Position numbers and translations under genes: made by a program. Positions 24,401-26,725 of a stretch of 26,725 nt of DNA are shown here, piece after piece. The DNA is from an uncultured Mycoplasmatota bacterium (GTDB taxonomy: Bacteria > Bacillota_I > Bacilli_A > RF39 > UBA660): the NCBI GenBank assembly GCA_900544605.1, contig UQVP01000015.1, positions 1 to 26,725 of the forward strand, written 5' to 3'. The notes under the pieces are model-generated. The model ran no database searches. It saw only the letters and a program-made list of their open reading frames with translations, and was not told the origin of the DNA. The first letter of the stretch is position 1. Each line of letters opens with the position of its first letter.

Positions 24401-25252
24401 ATGATAGATATAATATTAGATACTTTAATAGATAGTTTAAAATTATTACCATTTCTATTTATTGCTTTTTTAATTATCGAATTAATAGAACATAAATTAA
24501 ATAAACAAACAAAAGAGTTAGTTAGTAAGTCAGGTAAAGTTGGACCACTAATTGGTAGTTTACTTGGATTATTTCCACAATGTGGTTTTTCTGTTATGGC
24601 AACTAATTTATATGTAACAAGAATAATTACTTTAGGAACGTTAATTTCTATTTATCTAGCTACAAGTGATGAGATGTTACCAATTATGTTATCACAAAAG
24701 ATAGCCTTTATAGAAATAGTAAAACTATTAGGAATTAAGTTTATATGTGGAATAATATGGGGATTTATTATTGATTTATTATTAAATAAAAAATCTAAAA
24801 AAGAAAATATAAACTATGAAATATGTGATGAAGATCATTGTAATTGTCATGAAGAAGGAGTAATTAAATCCACTCTAATTCATACTTTAAAAACATTGTT
24901 GTTTATTATGTTAGTTTCATTTCTATTAAATATATTGTTGCACTTTATAGGAGAAGATAACTTATCAAAATTATTCTTAAAAAATAGTATTTTTGGACCA
25001 TTTATATCAAGTTTACTAGGTTTAATTCCTAACTGTGGTTCAAGTATTGTTATCACTGAACTTTATTTAAATGGTGCAATATCATTAGGATCTGCTATGG
25101 CTGGCCTTTTAACAGGTAGTGGAGTTGCCCTTTTAGTTTTATTTAAAGAAAATAAAGATATAAAAGAAAATGTAACTATATTGAGTTTATTATATGGATT
25201 AGGGGTTATTAGTGGAATTATAATAGAGTTAATAACAATGATATTAAAATAG
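24401..25252 (+). CDS. Putative metal exporter, ArsP_2/putative manganese transporter family
   Basis: A 283-residue integral membrane protein with about eight to ten hydrophobic segments and an internal duplication: GPLIGSLLGLFPQCGFSV (from about residue 47) and GPFISSLLGLIPNCGSSI (from about residue 199) are two copies of one motif, each with an N/Q-Cys-Gly in a membrane segment and followed by a similar helix (NLYVTRIITLGT, ELYLNGAISLGS). This matches the ArsP_2 family, described as putative manganese or heavy-metal exporters. The central cytoplasmic loop carries CDEDHCNCH (142-150), a plausible metal-binding patch. Substrate inferred only. It is read alone from its own promoter. Confidence 0.8.
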   Translation: MIDIILDTLIDSLKLLPFLFIAFLIIELIEHKLNKQTKELVSKSGKVGPLIGSLLGLFPQCGFSVMATNLYVTRIITLGTLISIYLATSDEMLPIMLSQKIAFIEIVKLLGIKFICGIIWGFIIDLLLNKKSKKENINYEICDEDHCNCHEEGVIKSTLIHTLKTLLFIMLVSFLLNILLHFIGEDNLSKLFLKNSIFGPFISSLLGLIPNCGSSIVITELYLNGAISLGSAMAGLLTGSGVALLVLFKENKDIKENVTILSLLYGLGVISGIIIELITMILK

Positions 25253-25263
25253 TATTTTTGAAC

Positions 25264-25298
25264 TGAACCCCGTTTCTTGGACATAGAAACGAGGTTCA
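25264..25298. repeat. Long hairpin after the exporter gene
   Basis: TGAACCCCGTTTCT and AGAAACGAGGTTCA pair at 13 of 14 positions around a seven-base loop. No T run follows directly; eight T come 17 bases later (25315-25322). It may be a terminator or a relic of a mobile-element end, and it is much richer in GC than its surroundings. Confidence 0.55.
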
Positions 25299-25333
25299 TA
25301 TCATTTAGATACTATTTTTTTTAATAAAAGATA

Positions 25334-25362
25334 TTGCAGCAAGAATAAATGTTTTGTATAAT
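25334..25362 (+). promoter_or_regulatory. Promoter for dinD
   Basis: TTGCAG, 17 bases, TATAAT. No Firmicute LexA box (CGAAC-N4-GTTCG type) was seen at or near it. Confidence 0.65.
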
Positions 25363-25397
25363 CTTTTCATAAATATTACAAAAAGAAGAAATAAAAA

Positions 25398-26216
25398 ATG
25401 AGTAATATAGAAGAATATACTGAAAAAATTTTTGAGGATATTAAGCATATTGATGATTCAGATAATGAATATTGGGAAGGAAGAGAATTACAACAAGTAC
25501 TTGGTTATAAAGAATGGAGATATTTTTCTAGTGTTATAGAAAAAGCTCAAATAGCTTGTTCTCAAAGTAATAACAACATTAATTCCCATTTTGGTGTAAA
25601 CACCAAAATCGTATTAGCTGGATCAACAACTAAACCAATTATCGATTATAAGCTAAGTAGATATGCTTGTTATTTGATAGTTCAAAATGCTAATCCTAAA
25701 TTTAAAACTGTTGCTTTAGGCCAGACATACTTTGCAATACAAACAAGAAAAATGGAGTTAACGGAAGCTGAATATAGTAAATTATCAGAAGACGAAAAAA
25801 GATTGTATAGAAGAAAACAAACAAAAGATGGTAATAAAGTTTTGTATAAAATAGTAAGAGAAAAAGGAGTTAAAAACTTTGATAGATTTACAAATGCAGG
25901 TTATAAAGGTTTATACAATGGTGAAACAGCAAACGATATTGCTAAAAGAAAAGGTTTAAGGTATAGAGAAGATATATTAGATAATATGGGAAGTACTGAA
26001 TTCGGAGCTAATGTGTTTAAAATAACTCAAACTGAAGCTTTATTAGAAAAACAAGAAGAAAAAAGCGAAAATTTGGCAACTGATACTCATTATAAAGTAG
26101 GTAAGGCTATAAGAAAAGTTATAGAAGAATTAGGTGGAACTATGCCTGAAGATTTACCAACTCCAGATAAATCAATTAAAGAAATTGAAAAAAATGAAAC
26201 AAAATCTTTGATGTAA
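25398..26216 (+). CDS. dinD: DNA damage-inducible protein D-like (BRO-N family)
   Basis: A 272-residue homologue of DinD (about 274 residues in E. coli), a protein reported to act on RecA filaments. Family features: the N-terminal WEGRELQQVLGYKEWRYFSS, SRYACYLIVQNANPKF, a basic middle (RRKQTKDGNKVLYKIVREKG), GLYNGETANDIAKRKGL, DNMGSTEFGANVFKITQTEA, and the C-terminal HYKVGKAIRKVIEELGGTMPEDLPTP. It is a BRO-N domain protein as well, though not a close copy of the one at 20485. Its ribosome binding site is weak (AAGAAG). It has its own promoter, stands alone between the exporter and the prepilin, and its control by DNA damage could not be shown here. Confidence 0.9.
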   Translation: MSNIEEYTEKIFEDIKHIDDSDNEYWEGRELQQVLGYKEWRYFSSVIEKAQIACSQSNNNINSHFGVNTKIVLAGSTTKPIIDYKLSRYACYLIVQNANPKFKTVALGQTYFAIQTRKMELTEAEYSKLSEDEKRLYRRKQTKDGNKVLYKIVREKGVKNFDRFTNAGYKGLYNGETANDIAKRKGLRYREDILDNMGSTEFGANVFKITQTEALLEKQEEKSENLATDTHYKVGKAIRKVIEELGGTMPEDLPTPDKSIKEIEKNETKSLM

Positions 26217-26241
26217 GTGTAGAAGAATAGATTAATAATTG

Positions 26242-26271
26242 TTGACAATAACAAACAATAAATTGTATAAT
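26242..26271 (+). promoter_or_regulatory. Strong promoter upstream of the prepilin gene
   Basis: TTGACA, 18 bases, TATAAT, both boxes at consensus. Transcription should begin near 26278, about 220 bases before the prepilin ATG, leaving a long leader. Confidence 0.85.
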
Positions 26272-26295
26272 AAATACAGTAAAGGTAGCGATAGT

Positions 26296-26367
26296 ATGGT
26301 TAAAGTATTCGTAGAACATGACTTCAAAAATAATAGCAGAAACACCAACCTGGGGGGGGGTATTTAA
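26296..26367 (+). CDS. Possible leader peptide with in-frame poly-G
   Basis: A 23-codon frame, MVKVFVEHDFKNNSRNTNL followed by three Gly and Ile, starts inside P2 and runs through the nine-G tract. AAAGG (26281-26285) ends ten bases before the ATG, a weak ribosome binding site. With one G fewer the frame would extend to 43 residues, with a stop (TAG, 26426-26428) inside the right arm of the terminator. Translation is not proven; the frame may be fortuitous. Confidence 0.3.
   Translation: MVKVFVEHDFKNNSRNTNLGGGI
26352..26360 (+). repeat. Homopolymer of nine G
   Basis: A run of nine G in otherwise AT-rich DNA, where long G runs are rare. Runs of this length slip during replication and are the classic contingency-locus element. 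It is also a place where sequencing or assembly errors concentrate. Confidence 0.9.
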
Positions 26368-26398
26368 TCATACTATAATATTAAAAAATAAAGAAAAT

Positions 26399-26446
26399 AC
26401 AAAGTTTCTAGACTTTTTGGCGGTCTAGATTTCTTTGTGTTTTTTT
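26399..26446 (+). terminator. Terminator inside the prepilin leader
   Basis: ACAAAG and TCTAGAC on the left pair with GTCTAGA and CTTTGT on the right, with a small internal loop between the two stem parts, followed by seven T. It lies about 54 bases before the prepilin start and would stop most transcripts unless it is overcome. Confidence 0.75.
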
Positions 26447-26499
26447 GATGTACCTTTACTAAATAAAGTAAATCTAAATAAAAGAAGGAGGAAGAAAAT

Positions 26500-26725
26500 A
26501 TGAAAAATAAAAAAGGTTTTACTTTAATAGAATTACTAGCGGTAATAGTAGTATTAGCAATTATTGCACTAATAGCTACACCAATAGTAATGAATACAAT
26601 TAAAAATGCGAAGAAAGGAGCAGCAGAAAGAACAGCAGATAACTACATCAAGCAAGTAGAGACAGCAGTGGCAGAAGCCAAGTTAGAAAATAAGTCAGTA
26701 CCAAATGGAACATATAATATAGATG
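26500..26725 (+). CDS. Prepilin-like protein, N-terminal part (cut by window end)
   Basis: 75 residues are visible. A short basic leader (MKNKKG) is followed by the type IV pilin/type II pseudopilin signature: cleavage after Gly6, Phe7 as new N-terminus, Glu11 at position +5, and a hydrophobic helix (FTLIELLAVIVVLAIIALIA) that anchors and packs the fibre. The next part is a charged helix AERTADNYIKQVETAVAEA. AAGGAGG stands eight bases before the ATG. The protein should be cut by a prepilin peptidase and exported. The gene fragment at the window start looks like the second half of a related protein. No pilus assembly ATPase or prepilin peptidase gene is in the window. Confidence 0.9.
   Translation, partial: MKNKKGFTLIELLAVIVVLAIIALIATPIVMNTIKNAKKGAAERTADNYIKQVETAVAEAKLENKSVPNGTYNID

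Larger units (their letters stand above)
26278..26460 (+). ncRNA. Structured leader RNA of the prepilin gene (putative)
   Basis: Three helices can be drawn from the sequence. P1: AGTAAAGGTA (26278-26287) with TACCTTTACT (26451-26460), a perfect 10-bp pair that closes the whole element. P2: ATAGTATGGTTAAA (26291-26304) with TTTAATCATACTAT (26363-26376), 14 bp with one G-U, whose loop holds the nine-G tract. P3: the terminator hairpin at 26399-26440. Together they make a three-way junction. TTTACT of the P1 3' strand can instead pair with AGTAAA at 26467-26472, so P1 has a local rival. It did not match the c-di-GMP, T-box or other riboswitch patterns I know. Confidence 0.55.

Noticed and set aside
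25300..25397. LexA box controlling dinD
   Set aside because: No sequence near the promoter approaches the Firmicute CGAAC-N4-GTTCG consensus.
26352..26360. G-quadruplex like the one upstream of gonococcal pilE
   Set aside because: Only one G run is present; an intramolecular quadruplex needs four spaced runs.
26278..26460. Retron msr-msd RNA, miniature transposon or invertible segment flanked by inverted repeats
   Set aside because: The nested repeats fit superficially, but no reverse transcriptase, recombinase or target duplication is visible, the promoter lies outside the repeats, and the 10-bp repeats are short for site-specific inversion.
26242..26500. c-di-GMP riboswitch in front of the prepilin gene
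   Set aside because: Such switches are known before pilin genes in clostridia, but the conserved GEMM core sequences are not present.
1..26725. CRISPR array, tRNA or rRNA genes
   Set aside because: No regularly spaced repeats and no tRNA or rRNA signatures were seen on either strand.

Overview
The window is AT-rich bacterial DNA with a densely packed, mostly plus-strand gene layout. Strong AGGAGG-type ribosome binding sites, TTGACA/TATAAT promoters (often with an extended TGn -10), hairpin-plus-T terminators, a leucine T-box and the genes clpC, ylxM, rnj, cse60 and cotD all point to a low-GC Firmicute. A deep, uncultured or gut Bacilli lineage (Erysipelotrichales/RF39-like) fits best; this is inference from gene content. 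TGA is a stop codon here (for example at 9123-9125), so this is not a code-4 mycoplasma. Two spore-related genes (Cse60-like, CotD-like) suggest that the organism or its recent ancestors formed spores.

Layout. 1-1769: the 3' part of a large surface protein, the tail of a prepilin-like protein followed by two phage-tail-like carbohydrate-binding modules. 1876-5304: a CtpE-like P-type ATPase, a YgjP/DUF45 metallopeptidase and a lipoprotein in one unit. 5355-7900: a Cse60-like miniprotein and a ClpC-type unfoldase. 7984-9409: a GreA-like factor that lacks the acidic tip, then a two-gene unit with an apparently dead zincin-like protein. 9485-12375: queA, a zincin with an intact HExxH, and miaA, a tRNA-modification operon. 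12378-14060 (minus): RNase J, convergent with miaA and sharing its terminator. 14194-14829: a membrane protein with a divergent promoter. 14885-19626: the signal-recognition cluster ftsY, small membrane protein, ylxM, a HerA-type ATPase, ffh. 19664-20390: DUF4186 and a CotD-like coat protein. 20485-21336: a BRO-N protein. 21346-24348: a leucine T-box leader, a small membrane protein and leuS. 24401-25252: a putative metal exporter of the ArsP_2 type. 25398-26216: DinD. 26242-26725: a strong promoter, a structured leader with a 9-G tract and an internal terminator, and the start of a prepilin gene.

Most of the window is housekeeping: protein targeting, tRNA modification and charging, RNA decay and proteolysis. 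The accessory material is at the two ends, where prepilin-like surface proteins lie, and in the two solitary BRO-N genes. The most unusual object is the prepilin leader at 26278-26460. A run of nine G sits in a short reading frame just upstream of a terminator. Loss of one G would carry translation through the left arm of that terminator, which is the architecture expected of a phase-variable attenuator. This is a hypothesis from the sequence alone. No stretch longer than 300 bases is without an annotated gene or leader.
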